From Phycisphaeraceae bacterium (GTDB lineage Bacteria > Planctomycetota > Phycisphaerae > Phycisphaerales > Phycisphaeraceae), in assembly GCA_002686995.1 (NCBI GenBank), contig NYZC01000333.1, positions 1 through 64,000 on the forward strand: a stretch of DNA of 64,000 bases, read 5' to 3'. The first letter of the stretch is position 1, and each line of letters begins with the position of its first letter. The position numbers and the translations under genes were made by a program. This document shows positions 45,566-54,533 of the stretch, one piece after another. The notes below the pieces were generated by a model. The model searched no databases, was not told the origin of the DNA, and was given only the letters and a program-made list of their open reading frames with translations.

Positions 45566-47218
45566 CTACTCCTCCACCTCCACCCACTTGCCGACCAGGA
45601 TCGCGGCCTCCTCGGGCTTCTCCTTGATCAGCTCGCTGATCTGCTCGGCCACCTGCCGGGCGCGGACGCTTTCCTCGTCCAGCTCCAGTCCGGGCATCGC
45701 CGCTTCGGACTCCTCGGCCTCGCCGATCAGGTCCTCGTCGTCGGGCAGGATCGGCGGCACGCCCGCGAGCTCCTGGGCGGTCGGCAGCGAAGGATTGTGC
45801 GTCGCCTTGCGCACCATCGTGAGCATGAGCCCGACGGCCGTGAGCACGAGCAGGCCGAGGCCCGCCGGTCGTACCCAGTCGCCGAAGCGCGCCACGAAGC
45901 CCGCCGGTCCGGCAAGCTGCGCGGCCAGCGCCTCGCGCATCGGCCCGTCGTTGAAGACGCCGACGTTGACGTCGCCCTTGTGGTCGAGCGTGTCGATGAT
46001 CGGCTGGATCCCCTGCTCGATCTTCGCCAGCTCCGCCTTGACGAACGCGCCGTCCGGTGCCGGCGGCGCATTCTGCACGTCGCCACCGGCCGCGTCGGCC
46101 GCACCGCCCTTCGAGACGTCGAAGCTCCTCTGGATGAAGCTGCTCGGCACGCTGATGGAGACGTTGATCTTCTTCGTCGTCTGACCCACCATGCGCGTCT
46201 GGCTTTGCTGGACCATCGGCTTGCCGTCGTACTCGGTGCGCTCGGTCTCCTCGGTCTCCAGGTCGAGGTCGCCCCCCGTCGACGCGATGTTCGCCCCGAC
46301 GTTCGAGCGCGTGCCCGGCTCACCGTCCTGACGCTGATTGCGCCGCTCCTTCGTCGTCGAATCCTGGCTCTTGAGCGTCTCGGTCGACTCGTACTCGTAG
46401 GCACTGACCGTCTTCGCCCCGACCGGCTCGATCTGCACGTTGACCGTGACGATGACGCCCCGGATGTAGTGCAGGTGCTCGGAGATCTTGCCCTGGTGGT
46501 ACTGCTCGCTCTCCTGAACGGCCGCGAGCGCGTCCTCGGGCCCGAACTCGCCCATCTCTTTCACCGTGAACTGCCGGGCTTCGTTCGCGTCGATCACCAC
46601 GACGTCCTGGATCTTCATGCTCGCGACGGCGCTGCTCACGAGGCCTGCGATGGCCTCGACCATGCGCCGGTCGACCCGTCGCGAACCGTCCATGATGACG
46701 TTGACCGACGCGCTCGGACGAACGTGCGAGCGGCCGAACCCCACCCCATCGGGAATGTCCAGAACGACATTGGCGGAACGCACGCCACTGAACGTCGCGA
46801 TGATCTGGGCAAGCACCTCCTGGCGCGCCCACTTCTCCTTCACCGCGAACTGGCGGTTGCTCTGCCAGAGGCTCCCCTCGATGAGCTTGTCGAACGTCTT
46901 GAACGCGGTGTCGGACATCAGGTCGCTGGACGCGAGGATCTGCAGCGCGAGCCAGCGCTGATCGCTAGGCACCATGATCTGGCCGTCGCGGAGGCGAACC
47001 TTGACGCCGGCGGTACGCAGTCGCATCTCGACCTCACCCGGCCGGTTGGAAGCGAACCCCTCGATGGGCACTTCGGACGGCGATCCCGCGAACGTGAGCA
47101 CCAGCAGCAGCAGCGCGATCATGCAGATCAGCGAGACGCCAATGAGCCACTTGACGTTCGCCGGCCACTGGCGCACCTGGTCGTGCACCTGCTGCCAGGA
47201 TCTCTTGAGAAACTCCAT
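45566..47218 (-). CDS. fliF: FliF MS-ring protein
   Basis: 550 aa. N-terminal membrane segment (LIGVSLICMIALLLLVLTFAG), YscJ-like ring domain (ILASSDLMSDTAFKTFDKLIEG, KEKWARQEVLAQIIATFSGVRSANVVLDIPDG), beta-collar region, second membrane segment (GLGLLVLTAVGLMLTMV), and a C-terminal FliG-binding tail (ARQVAEQISELIKEKPEEAAILVGKWV). Foundation of the basal body. Confidence 0.96.
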   Translation of the reverse strand: MEFLKRSWQQVHDQVRQWPANVKWLIGVSLICMIALLLLVLTFAGSPSEVPIEGFASNRPGEVEMRLRTAGVKVRLRDGQIMVPSDQRWLALQILASSDLMSDTAFKTFDKLIEGSLWQSNRQFAVKEKWARQEVLAQIIATFSGVRSANVVLDIPDGVGFGRSHVRPSASVNVIMDGSRRVDRRMVEAIAGLVSSAVASMKIQDVVVIDANEARQFTVKEMGEFGPEDALAAVQESEQYHQGKISEHLHYIRGVIVTVNVQIEPVGAKTVSAYEYESTETLKSQDSTTKERRNQRQDGEPGTRSNVGANIASTGGDLDLETEETERTEYDGKPMVQQSQTRMVGQTTKKINVSISVPSSFIQRSFDVSKGGAADAAGGDVQNAPPAPDGAFVKAELAKIEQGIQPIIDTLDHKGDVNVGVFNDGPMREALAAQLAGPAGFVARFGDWVRPAGLGLLVLTAVGLMLTMVRKATHNPSLPTAQELAGVPPILPDDEDLIGEAEESEAAMPGLELDEESVRARQVAEQISELIKEKPEEAAILVGKWVEVEE

Positions 47219-47403
47219 CGGACCTCATGTCCCGAGTGGGGTCACACCCAATCCAGTTCGGTACGGAATCGCGGTGTGTTCATTGAATGAGCGTCACCGA
47301 GCCGGACCGGGCACCGCCCGGGTCGGCGGTGCACGTCGAACGTCCGGGATCGCGGATGCACGGGAAACGGATTCCCGCGAGATCCGTGCCGGACAGGATT
47401 GGG

Positions 47404-47715
47404 TCACACACGCATCTGCTTGATCTCGTCGTAGGCGCCGACCAGCTTGTTTCTCACCTGCAGCAGCATGCGGAACGCCATGTCCGCCTTCTGCTTGGCG
47501 ATCAGCACGCCGTCCACGTCGTCGCGCCGCCCTGCCACCAGGTCACCGATCGCCGTCTCCGCGTCCTGCTGGAGACGATTCACGTGCTCGATCTGTTGCT
47601 TGAGCGCGTCGGCGAAACTGGCCTGCGGCGCCGCGCCGTCGAGACCCGGCGGTTTCGGCGCCTGCGGCGTCTGCACCGGAAACGTGTTGCCGATCAGTCC
47701 CAGGGGGTCGGTCAT
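47404..47715 (-). CDS. fliE: FliE basal-body rod adapter
   Basis: 103 aa. SFADALKQQIEHVNRLQQDAETAIGDLVAGR and the conserved end MAFRMLLQVRNKLVGAYDEIKQMRV identify FliE, which joins the MS ring to the rod. The 185-bp gap to fliF has no gene; acccaatcc and ggattgggt border it as an inverted pair. Confidence 0.94.
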   Translation of the reverse strand: MTDPLGLIGNTFPVQTPQAPKPPGLDGAAPQASFADALKQQIEHVNRLQQDAETAIGDLVAGRRDDVDGVLIAKQKADMAFRMLLQVRNKLVGAYDEIKQMRV

Positions 47716-47789
47716 CGTCGCGCTCGCATCACGCGTTCGAACAAATCAGAAATCAACCAGTATCAGATTTCAATCATCAGCAATTCACT

Positions 47790-48194
47790 TCACGCCAGCA
47801 GTCTCAGGCTGGTCTGCAGCATGCTCTTGGTCGCCTCGGCGGCCGTGATGTTGGCCTCGTACGCGCGGCTCGCCTCCACCGCGTTGATCATCTCGATGGA
47901 CGGATCGATGTTGGGCACCTGCACGTAGCCGTCCTCGTCCGCGAAGGGGTGCCCCTCGTCGTGGATCTTCCGGAAGGGCGCCTGGTCGTACAGGATCTCC
48001 TTCAGGTGGACGCCTTCGCGGCTCCCCGACACCGGATCGCCCGGCGCGAAGATGGCGACGCGCCGGCGGAAGTCGTCCGGGTCCGCGTTCGGGTCGACCA
48101 CGGTGCTGCCGAGCGCGACGTTCGCCGAGATCGCCGTCAGGCGCTGGCGCTGGGCGACCAGGGCGGAGGTCGAGATGTCCAGGGCGCCGAACAT
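47790..48194 (-). CDS. flgC: FlgC proximal rod protein
   Basis: 134 aa. N-terminal ISTSALVAQRQRLTAISANVA and the C-terminal GYVQVPNIDPSIEMINAVEASRAYEANITAAEATKSMLQTSL are diagnostic. Follows flgB by three bases. Confidence 0.95.
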   Translation of the reverse strand: MFGALDISTSALVAQRQRLTAISANVALGSTVVDPNADPDDFRRRVAIFAPGDPVSGSREGVHLKEILYDQAPFRKIHDEGHPFADEDGYVQVPNIDPSIEMINAVEASRAYEANITAAEATKSMLQTSLRLLA

Positions 48195-48197
48195 GGA

Positions 48198-48632
48198 CTA
48201 GGCACGCTCCTCGATGGCTCGTCCGATCATGTCGAACTGGTTCTTGACCAGCTCGATCCCCACCTGGTGACTCACCGTGTTCTCGGCCAGGTGCTGCATC
48301 AGTCGCTCGAGATCACGGTTGTTCTGGTCGTGAAAGAGGATGTTGCGGTGAACCGGGTCCGGGCGGACGTCGATGCGGTCCGGCTCGAATCGCAGCTGCC
48401 GGGTGTTCTGCATCTCGAGCGGGCCGCGGATCGGCGAGACGGTCTTCCGCCGCCGGTCGATCGCGTCCGCCAGCGCCGACTGGAACGCCTTCGGATCCAG
48501 GTCGCGCGGCTTGTAGAACGGCGTCGAGAGGTTCGCGATCCCGTCGGCCAGCACCCGATGGCGGCGAGCCGTGAACTGCACCAGCCGCTCGGCGGCCGGC
48601 AACGCACCGGAGTCGAACATGCCGTGAATCAT
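48198..48632 (-). CDS. flgB: FlgB proximal rod protein
   Basis: 144 aa. RLVQFTARRHRVLADGIANLSTPFYKPRDLD is the N-terminal rod motif, and the C-terminus (DLERLMQHLAENTVSHQVGIELVKNQFDMIGRAI) matches FlgB. GTGAGG lies about five bases before ATG 48632. First structural gene of the basal-body operon; a sigma-54-type promoter lies upstream. Confidence 0.92.
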   Translation of the reverse strand: MIHGMFDSGALPAAERLVQFTARRHRVLADGIANLSTPFYKPRDLDPKAFQSALADAIDRRRKTVSPIRGPLEMQNTRQLRFEPDRIDVRPDPVHRNILFHDQNNRDLERLMQHLAENTVSHQVGIELVKNQFDMIGRAIEERA

Positions 48633-48750
48633 GCGAACCTCACCGTGGATCCCGCCGCCTCACCCGCCTGCGACGAATAGCAATCGGCGCGCCAACGACG
48701 ACCATCGCGCATTCGACCCGATGACGCCCTCCAAACCGCGACGCCGCCAG

Positions 48751-48765
48751 GCACGCGGTTTGCCA
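48751..48765 (-). promoter_or_regulatory. Candidate sigma-54 (-24/-12) promoter of the flgB operon
   Basis: The minus strand reads TGGCAA-ACCGC-GTGC against consensus TGGCAC-N5-TTGC, keeping the invariant GG and GC ten bases apart. It lies about 120 bp upstream of flgB in a 285-bp gap, next to genes for a sigma-54 activator and its kinase. Confidence 0.6.
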
Positions 48766-48917
48766 ATGCGCAAGAATTGCGCGGTCCGCGACCTGAAAGA
48801 GCGCACGAATCAACCGGGGTCGACGGGGCCTTCGGGTTGGCCGGCTCGAGATCATTGACCTGCAATTCGCCATACGTGATTCGCTCGCCCGGAATCCCGA
48901 CTCCCGCCCCGCCGTCC

Positions 48918-50300
48918 CTAGACGGTCTGTGCCACCAGGTTGGACTGCTTCCACTTCTTGAGCTTCAATCCGAGCGTGCGCACGCAGATGCCCAGCGCCT
49001 CGGCCGTGCGCTGCCGATTGCCGTTGAACGTGTCGAGCGTCCGGAGGATCTGCTCGCGCTCGACGTCCTCGAGCCGCGCGATCGGCCGCGCGGCGCCCGC
49101 GGCATCCCCTTCGGCCGACGGGTCGGGCCGCGCCGCGAGCCAGGGCTGCACGATGCTGGCGCGAATGACGCCGCCCCGCGTGAGCACGCTCGCGCGCTCG
49201 CAGATGTTGCCCAGCTCCCGGAGGTTGCCGGGCCAGTGGTAACCCATGAGTAGTTCCAGGGCCTCGCCGTCGAACACCGGCGCGTCGCGCTGCTCGCGCA
49301 GCGAGACCTGGCTCAGAAAGTGCTCCGCGAGCAAAGGCACGTCCTCGATACGGTCTCGAAGCGGCGGCAGGTGCAGTGGCAGCACGTTCAACCGGTAGTA
49401 CAGGTCCTCGCGAAAGGAGCCGTCGGCGACGCACTCCACGAGGTCGCGGTTGGTGGTCGCGATCACCCGCACGTCCACCTGGATCGTCATGCTCGAGCCG
49501 ACGCGCTCGAACTGCTGCTCCTGGAGCACGCGCAGCAGCTTCGCCTGCAGCGGCGGCTCGATCTCGCTGATCTCGTCGAGCAGGATCGTGCCCCCGTCCG
49601 AGAGCTCGAACCGGCCCTTCCTCAGCACGTCGGCGCCGGTGAACGCCCCGCGCTCGTGCCCGAACAGCTCGCTCTCGAGCAGGCTGCTGGACAGCGCGGC
49701 ACAGTTGAGGAACATCAGCACGGCGTCGCGGCGCGGGCTGTGGGCGTGGATCGTCCGCGCGACGACCTCCTTGCCCGTGCCCGATTCTCCGCTGATCATC
49801 ACCGTGCCCTGGCTGTGCGCGATCTGCTGGATCTGCTGCGCAAGCTGGCGCATCGGGTCGGAACGGCCGACCAGCATCGGGGCGCCCGTGCGCTGCGGCT
49901 CGCTGCCGCGCAGCGCGACGTTCTCCTGGAGCAGCCGGCGGTGCTCGACCGCCCGGCGCACGGCAAGGAGCAGCTGGTCCCCCTCGAACGGCTTCTGCAG
50001 GAAGTCGAAAGCGCCCTCCTTCATCGCCTCGACGGCCGTGTCCACGGTGCCGTAGGCGGTCATGATCAGCACCGGCACGTTCTCGTCCGCCGTCCGCAGT
50101 CGGGTGAGCAGCTCGAGCCCGTCCATCTCCGGCATCTTGAGATCCGTCAGGACGACGGCGGGCCGGTGTCGCGCGAGCAGTCCGAGCGCCGCGTCGCCGG
50201 ATCCGGCTGCGACGACCTGGTAGCCGCCGCGCTGCAGCGTGCTGCCCACGCTGTCGCGCATCATCTGCTTGTCGTCGACCACCAGGATCTTGTCGCTCAT
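48918..50300 (-). CDS. NtrC-family sigma-54-dependent response regulator (FleR/FlrC-like)
   Basis: 460 aa. Receiver domain with phospho-acceptor Asp in VVLTDLKMPEMDGLELL (about residue 53), AAA+ domain with Walker A GESGTGKEVV, the sigma-54-contacting GAFTGA, Walker B GTILLDEIS, and a Fis-type HTH (NRQRTAEALGICVRTLGLKLKKW). Activates sigma-54 promoters; its place before flgB suggests it controls flagellar middle genes. Overlaps the kinase gene by four bases. Confidence 0.92.
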   Translation of the reverse strand: MSDKILVVDDKQMMRDSVGSTLQRGGYQVVAAGSGDAALGLLARHRPAVVLTDLKMPEMDGLELLTRLRTADENVPVLIMTAYGTVDTAVEAMKEGAFDFLQKPFEGDQLLLAVRRAVEHRRLLQENVALRGSEPQRTGAPMLVGRSDPMRQLAQQIQQIAHSQGTVMISGESGTGKEVVARTIHAHSPRRDAVLMFLNCAALSSSLLESELFGHERGAFTGADVLRKGRFELSDGGTILLDEISEIEPPLQAKLLRVLQEQQFERVGSSMTIQVDVRVIATTNRDLVECVADGSFREDLYYRLNVLPLHLPPLRDRIEDVPLLAEHFLSQVSLREQRDAPVFDGEALELLMGYHWPGNLRELGNICERASVLTRGGVIRASIVQPWLAARPDPSAEGDAAGAARPIARLEDVEREQILRTLDTFNGNRQRTAEALGICVRTLGLKLKKWKQSNLVAQTV

Positions 50301-51241
50301 GATCCGGCTCCGGTCTCCGCAAGCGGTGCCAGAGGCAGGTTCAGCGTGAACACGGCGCCGCCGTCGTTTGCGACGGCGATCGCGCCGCCATGGGCGTCGA
50401 CGATGCGATGAACGATCGCCAGCCCGAGCCCCGTCCCCGTGTTCCGGGTCGTGAAGAACGGGTTGAAAATTCGATCGACGTCCTCGGTCGCGATGCCCGA
50501 ACCCGTGTCGCGCACCGCGATGATCAGGCGCGCGGCGGCCGTCCGCGCCGAAAGGGTCAGGGCGCGGGCATCGTCCGGCCGTGAAGGCGCCGGCTCCATC
50601 GCCTCGACGGCGTTGCGGATCAGGTTCAGCAGCGCCTGGTGAATCAGGACCGGATCGACGGCGACCCGCGGGGTCGGGGAAGGCACCTCGATCCTGAGAT
50701 CGATCCCCGCGGCATCGATCGCCGGCCGGTGCACGTCCGCGGCCTTGAGCAGCACCGCCCGAAGATCGGTGTCCACCGGACGCGGCTGGATGTCACGAGA
50801 AAAGCTCAGGACGTCGCTGACCACCGCGTTGAGACCGCGCACCAGGCCGCAAATCTTCTCGGCGTTCGTCGCGGCCGAGCGCATTCGCTCGGGCGGCACG
50901 GCCGCATCCGAATCGTCGGCGCCGTCAAGATCCTCGACCAGCATGCCTGCGTAGAGCTGGATCGCCGCGAGCGGATTGCGAATCTCGTGGGCGATGCCCG
51001 CGGCCATGGCGCCCAGCGCCGCGAGCCGCCGCGAGCGCTGAAGCTGCGCATCGCTGCTGGCCAGCTCGTCCTGGAGCCGCAGCACCTCGGTGCCCAGCGC
51101 CTCGTGGCTCTTCAGCAGCTTCTCCGTGGCCTCGTTGTATGAGCTGATGATGCCGGCGAGCTCCGTGACGCGCCGCGGATCGGCGCTCTCGGTCGGCCCG
51201 ACCATCATCGTCTCCGTCAAACCTGCAACGTCCACCACCAT
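50297..51241 (-). CDS. Soluble sensor histidine kinase (FleS/FlrB-like)
   Basis: 314 aa with no membrane segment. A short helical N-terminus (about 1-75, coiled coil) leads into the H box AAGIAHEIRNPLAAIQ, N box LLNLIRNAVEAME, G boxes RDTGSGI and TGTGLGLAIVHRIVDAHGG. Cognate partner of the downstream regulator. The lack of a membrane sensor domain suggests an internal cue such as basal-body assembly (inference). Confidence 0.9.
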   Translation of the reverse strand: MVVDVAGLTETMMVGPTESADPRRVTELAGIISSYNEATEKLLKSHEALGTEVLRLQDELASSDAQLQRSRRLAALGAMAAGIAHEIRNPLAAIQLYAGMLVEDLDGADDSDAAVPPERMRSAATNAEKICGLVRGLNAVVSDVLSFSRDIQPRPVDTDLRAVLLKAADVHRPAIDAAGIDLRIEVPSPTPRVAVDPVLIHQALLNLIRNAVEAMEPAPSRPDDARALTLSARTAAARLIIAVRDTGSGIATEDVDRIFNPFFTTRNTGTGLGLAIVHRIVDAHGGAIAVANDGGAVFTLNLPLAPLAETGAGS

Positions 51242-51248
51242 CTTCCGT

Positions 51249-51722
51249 TCATCCCTGGCGATTCGTGAAACGATTGGCCGGCGCGGCCGCCGAGGCCGTG
51301 TAGGCCTGCCGCGCGGCGCCGGCCTGCTTGACGTGGCCGATATCCGCAGCGGTGCGCTCCTGGGTCTCCTTCAGGACGTGGCAATCGTCGTCGTCCGACT
51401 TCATGATGCGCTGGAGCTGGTCTTCAGCGCGACGCACCAGCGCACCCACCCGATCGCGCTGACCGGCGTCGAGGCGCGCCACGACCTCGTTCCAGCGCGC
51501 CCGATACGGATCGAGCTCGCCGTGAATCTCCTGAAGCTGGTCGATCAGCGCCTGTCGCCGGTTCAGCAGGTCGAGCAGCTCGGTGGCGCGGCCCTTGCTG
51601 GCCAGTTCGGCCTGCTCGGGCCCTTTCGCGCACAGATCGCCGAAGAGCGCGTCCTGGCGCTGCAGGAGATCGATGAGCCGGTCGATGTCGAGGTCGCAGG
51701 AGGTGGTGGTCGATGCGGTCAT
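51249..51722 (-). CDS. Putative FlgN-like export chaperone
   Basis: 157 aa, helical and charged. LIDLLQRQDALFGDLCAKGPEQAELASKG, LLDLLNRRQALIDQLQEIHGELDPYRARW and VGALVRRAEDQLQRIMKSDDDD resemble FlgN/FliT-type coiled-coil chaperones for hook-filament junction proteins. It starts the flagellar run, seven bases before the kinase. The call rests on fold pattern and position. Confidence 0.6.
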   Translation of the reverse strand: MTASTTTSCDLDIDRLIDLLQRQDALFGDLCAKGPEQAELASKGRATELLDLLNRRQALIDQLQEIHGELDPYRARWNEVVARLDAGQRDRVGALVRRAEDQLQRIMKSDDDDCHVLKETQERTAADIGHVKQAGAARQAYTASAAAPANRFTNRQG

Positions 51723-51840
51723 CCATGACCCTTCCGCAAGCGGAGCATCCGCGCCGGGCTCGATCCATCGGCCCGGGGAACGACGCTGGAGTTATCGGCT
51801 ATTTGTCCCCGACGTCCTCAATCATTCGCAGAAGGTTCAG

Positions 51841-51870
51841 CGCATCCCAGCGCATCCCAGCGCATCCTAT
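51841..51870. repeat. Decamer repeat (CGCATCCCAG, 3 units) in the FlgN-like upstream gap
   Basis: cgcatcccag, cgcatcccag, cgcatcctat in 10-base phase, in the 222-bp gap between the TPR gene and the FlgN-like gene, which is otherwise empty. Confidence 0.75.
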
Positions 51871-51944
51871 TGATACGAGAATCCGTCAAGGAGATATGCC
51901 CCCACCCCTCCTTATGAACGGGGGACTTCGGAGCCCCGATCCTG

Positions 51945-54371
51945 TCACTCCGCCTTCGACATCGACAGGTCAAGCTCGCTCGACCACCGCAGCCAGTCGC
52001 GCCAGTGATCACGGTTCATCGGCAGCGACTCGTCGTCGAACGCCTCGTCGGGGATCCGCTTGAGATGGAACCGGGCCCGCTCGTTGGCCAGTCGGGCCTG
52101 CTCGAAATTGCCCTGCTCGGCGTGGGCGTTGACGATCTGGACCAGGGCCACCAGCGACGCCGGCTGGCCCTCCCAGCGCTTGGCCGCGAGGTCGTACAGC
52201 GTGATCGCCTCGTCCCACTGCCGAAGCTGGAACGCGCAGTCGCCCCGGTAGAAGTAGCTGTTGCGCAGGTGCGTCAATTCGACCTCGGTGAGCAACTCCG
52301 CGGGCCGCTTTTCGAGCCGATCGATCACGCGGTTATATAAGGATCCGGCCTCCTGGAGCCGCTGGGTCCGCTCGCGCTGCAGCACCCTCTGCTGCGACTG
52401 GGGCAGCACCTCCTCCAGCTTCGCGTCGATGCCGGCGACCGAGCGCTGGTAGGAATCGGCGAGATGGAACAGCAGGGCCGCCGCGTCGCGGGCGGACCCG
52501 TCCGGATCCTCGGGAACGAAGCGGGTCACCGCGGTGGCGAAGCGCGCGATCGCGTCCGCGTACTCGCCAAGCCGGAAATGCAGGCGTCCGGCCTCGACCA
52601 GGGCGAGCCGGTACTGCTCACTGTCCGGGGTGATGGTCGGGTGATCGGAGAGGACCGCCGCGAGACGGTCCTTCGCCTTGTCGTGCTCGCCAAGCTCGAC
52701 CAGGCACTGGACGAGCGGCAGAATGCTCTCGATCGCGACCTGCGACTGCGGCTCGGCGTCGATGACCTTCTGGAACTCCGTGATCGCGGGCCCGTACTGC
52801 TGGTCGGCCTGGAACGCCCGGCCCAGGCGATAGACGGCCCGCGGGTGGCGCGGATCGGACGCGCGGGTGCTGACGAACTGGGCGTAGGCGTCGATGGACT
52901 TCGCCCACAGCTCGGCGTCGTCATAGCAGACCGCGGCCTGCCACAGGCTGTGACCGTGCGCCTGGTCGTCGCCGATGGTGACGACCTCGGCGTGCTCGAG
53001 GTAATACTCCGCGGCCTTGCTGAACTGGATCGCGGCCTCCTGAAACGCGACGCCCGCTCCCTTGCGCGAGCCGTCCTTCAGCGATTCCGCCTTGCGCAGA
53101 TGATCGCGGGCGATCTGCTCGTGGGTGACGGCGAACCGGAGCGTCAGGTCGGCGGGCAGCTCGGCGTACAGCGGCACGAGCAGCACCAGGTAGCTCAGCG
53201 CCCGATCGTATTCGCGCTTGTCGAAGTTCAGGGCGTGGTGCGACCGCGCGATCCGCATCAGTTCGGCGCGCCGGGGATCCTCGGGCCACCCCGACTCGAC
53301 GAGACCGCGCGCCGCCTGCCCGAGGTGATCGATCGAATCGACGTGCCAGCCGAGCTTGGCCTCGCAGTCGCCCATGCCCATCAGCGCTTCGATCGTCACC
53401 GGCGCCCCGGGGAACTCCGTGACCACGCGGTTGAACGTGGACCGTGCCGACTCGACATCGTCGGACCCCGACAGGTCAAGCTGGCCGAGGCCGACGAGCA
53501 CCTCGGCGTTGAGGCCGTCGGTCGGCTCGAGGATCCGGCTGGTCTTCTCGAAATAGTCGCGTGCTTCGCCGAAGTCGCCCTTGCGCTGATGCGCCTGGGC
53601 CAGCAGCAGGAACAACCGGGCGAGATCGTCATGGCCGCCCTCCGTCGCGAGGCGCTGGATCTTCCGGTTGAGCTGGTCGATCGCGAGGACGATCTCCTCG
53701 CCGGTGATCCGCAGCTCCGCCCACTCGATCGCCGACCAGATCTCGCTGCCACGCCGCGCGGCGGCCTCGGCCTCGAATCGCAGCTCGTCGTCGTAGCGGG
53801 TCAGAAGCTCCATCAGCGCGTCGGGCGGCAGCGCCGACTTCTCCCGCCGGCGCTCGATGATCGTCCTAACCAGGCCGTAACGTCGCGACCGCGGCTCCTC
53901 TTCCATGCGCTCCACGATTCCAACCGCGTCGTCGAATCGGTGGAGCCCGATGTAGGTCATCGCCAGCCGCTCGAGCTGATCCGCGTCCGGCTTCGCGCCC
54001 AGCTCCTTCGCCCTCACGTAATAGTCGAGCGCGTTCTTGTGGTTGACGTCGAGATCCACGCCCATGTGGCGCTGCCGCAGGTAGATCAGGTCGGCACGCG
54101 CCATCCAGTGCTGCGCCTGCTCGGTCATCGAGGCCTCGGCGATATGCTCGGTGATCTTGTCCAGCTCGGCCTTCGCGCGGTCGAAGTCGGATGCCGCCAG
54201 CGCCGCCTCGGCGGATTTCAGCACGCCCGGGAAATCGTTCTCCTGCGGCTCGGGCAGCGAGAGCCAGATGCCCCCGACGAGCATCAAGACACCGGCAAGC
54301 AGCGTCGGCAGATGCCAGACCTGCGACCAGGAGGCTGCGTCGGCCTGAATGTCCTCGGTCTGATCCGCCAT
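51945..54371 (-). CDS. Membrane-anchored TPR-repeat protein
   Basis: About 808 aa from ATG 54371 (GTG 54377 also possible). One membrane segment near the N-terminus (LPTLLAGVLMLVGGIWLSL), then tetratricopeptide-like helical repeats through most of the length, for example ARDYFEKTSRILEPTDGLNAEVLVGLGQLDL and RAVYRLGRAFQADQQYGPAITEFQKVI. Probably a protein-interaction scaffold facing the periplasm or cytoplasm. Same strand as the flagellar run but separated by 222 bp; a motility role is not shown. Confidence 0.75.
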   Translation of the reverse strand: MADQTEDIQADAASWSQVWHLPTLLAGVLMLVGGIWLSLPEPQENDFPGVLKSAEAALAASDFDRAKAELDKITEHIAEASMTEQAQHWMARADLIYLRQRHMGVDLDVNHKNALDYYVRAKELGAKPDADQLERLAMTYIGLHRFDDAVGIVERMEEEPRSRRYGLVRTIIERRREKSALPPDALMELLTRYDDELRFEAEAAARRGSEIWSAIEWAELRITGEEIVLAIDQLNRKIQRLATEGGHDDLARLFLLLAQAHQRKGDFGEARDYFEKTSRILEPTDGLNAEVLVGLGQLDLSGSDDVESARSTFNRVVTEFPGAPVTIEALMGMGDCEAKLGWHVDSIDHLGQAARGLVESGWPEDPRRAELMRIARSHHALNFDKREYDRALSYLVLLVPLYAELPADLTLRFAVTHEQIARDHLRKAESLKDGSRKGAGVAFQEAAIQFSKAAEYYLEHAEVVTIGDDQAHGHSLWQAAVCYDDAELWAKSIDAYAQFVSTRASDPRHPRAVYRLGRAFQADQQYGPAITEFQKVIDAEPQSQVAIESILPLVQCLVELGEHDKAKDRLAAVLSDHPTITPDSEQYRLALVEAGRLHFRLGEYADAIARFATAVTRFVPEDPDGSARDAAALLFHLADSYQRSVAGIDAKLEEVLPQSQQRVLQRERTQRLQEAGSLYNRVIDRLEKRPAELLTEVELTHLRNSYFYRGDCAFQLRQWDEAITLYDLAAKRWEGQPASLVALVQIVNAHAEQGNFEQARLANERARFHLKRIPDEAFDDESLPMNRDHWRDWLRWSSELDLSMSKAE

Positions 54372-54473
54372 CGTCACCCCGGCGAGCGCGCCATTCGACT
54401 CCCGGCGATCGATAGATGCACCGACCGCGCTACAGGGTTATCGGCACGAAGTCCCCCCAGGCTTTGGGATTAC

Positions 54474-54494
54474 CCGGAAAGGTGGTCTTTCCGG
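54474..54494 (-). terminator. Hairpin downstream of the PEP-CTERM gene
   Basis: CCGGAAAG-GTGGT-CTTTCCGG is a perfect 8-bp stem with a 5-base loop, 40 bp past the stop. It lacks a T-run, so factor-independent termination is uncertain. Confidence 0.5.
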
Positions 54495-54533
54495 TCGCGA
54501 GCGCACACGAATCGAATCTCCGCGAAATGCGTG

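Noticed and set aside
51740-51756. Sigma-54 promoter before the FlgN-like gene
   Set aside because: ggatgctccgcttgc on the minus strand has GG and GC eleven bases apart rather than ten, and is part of a small palindrome.
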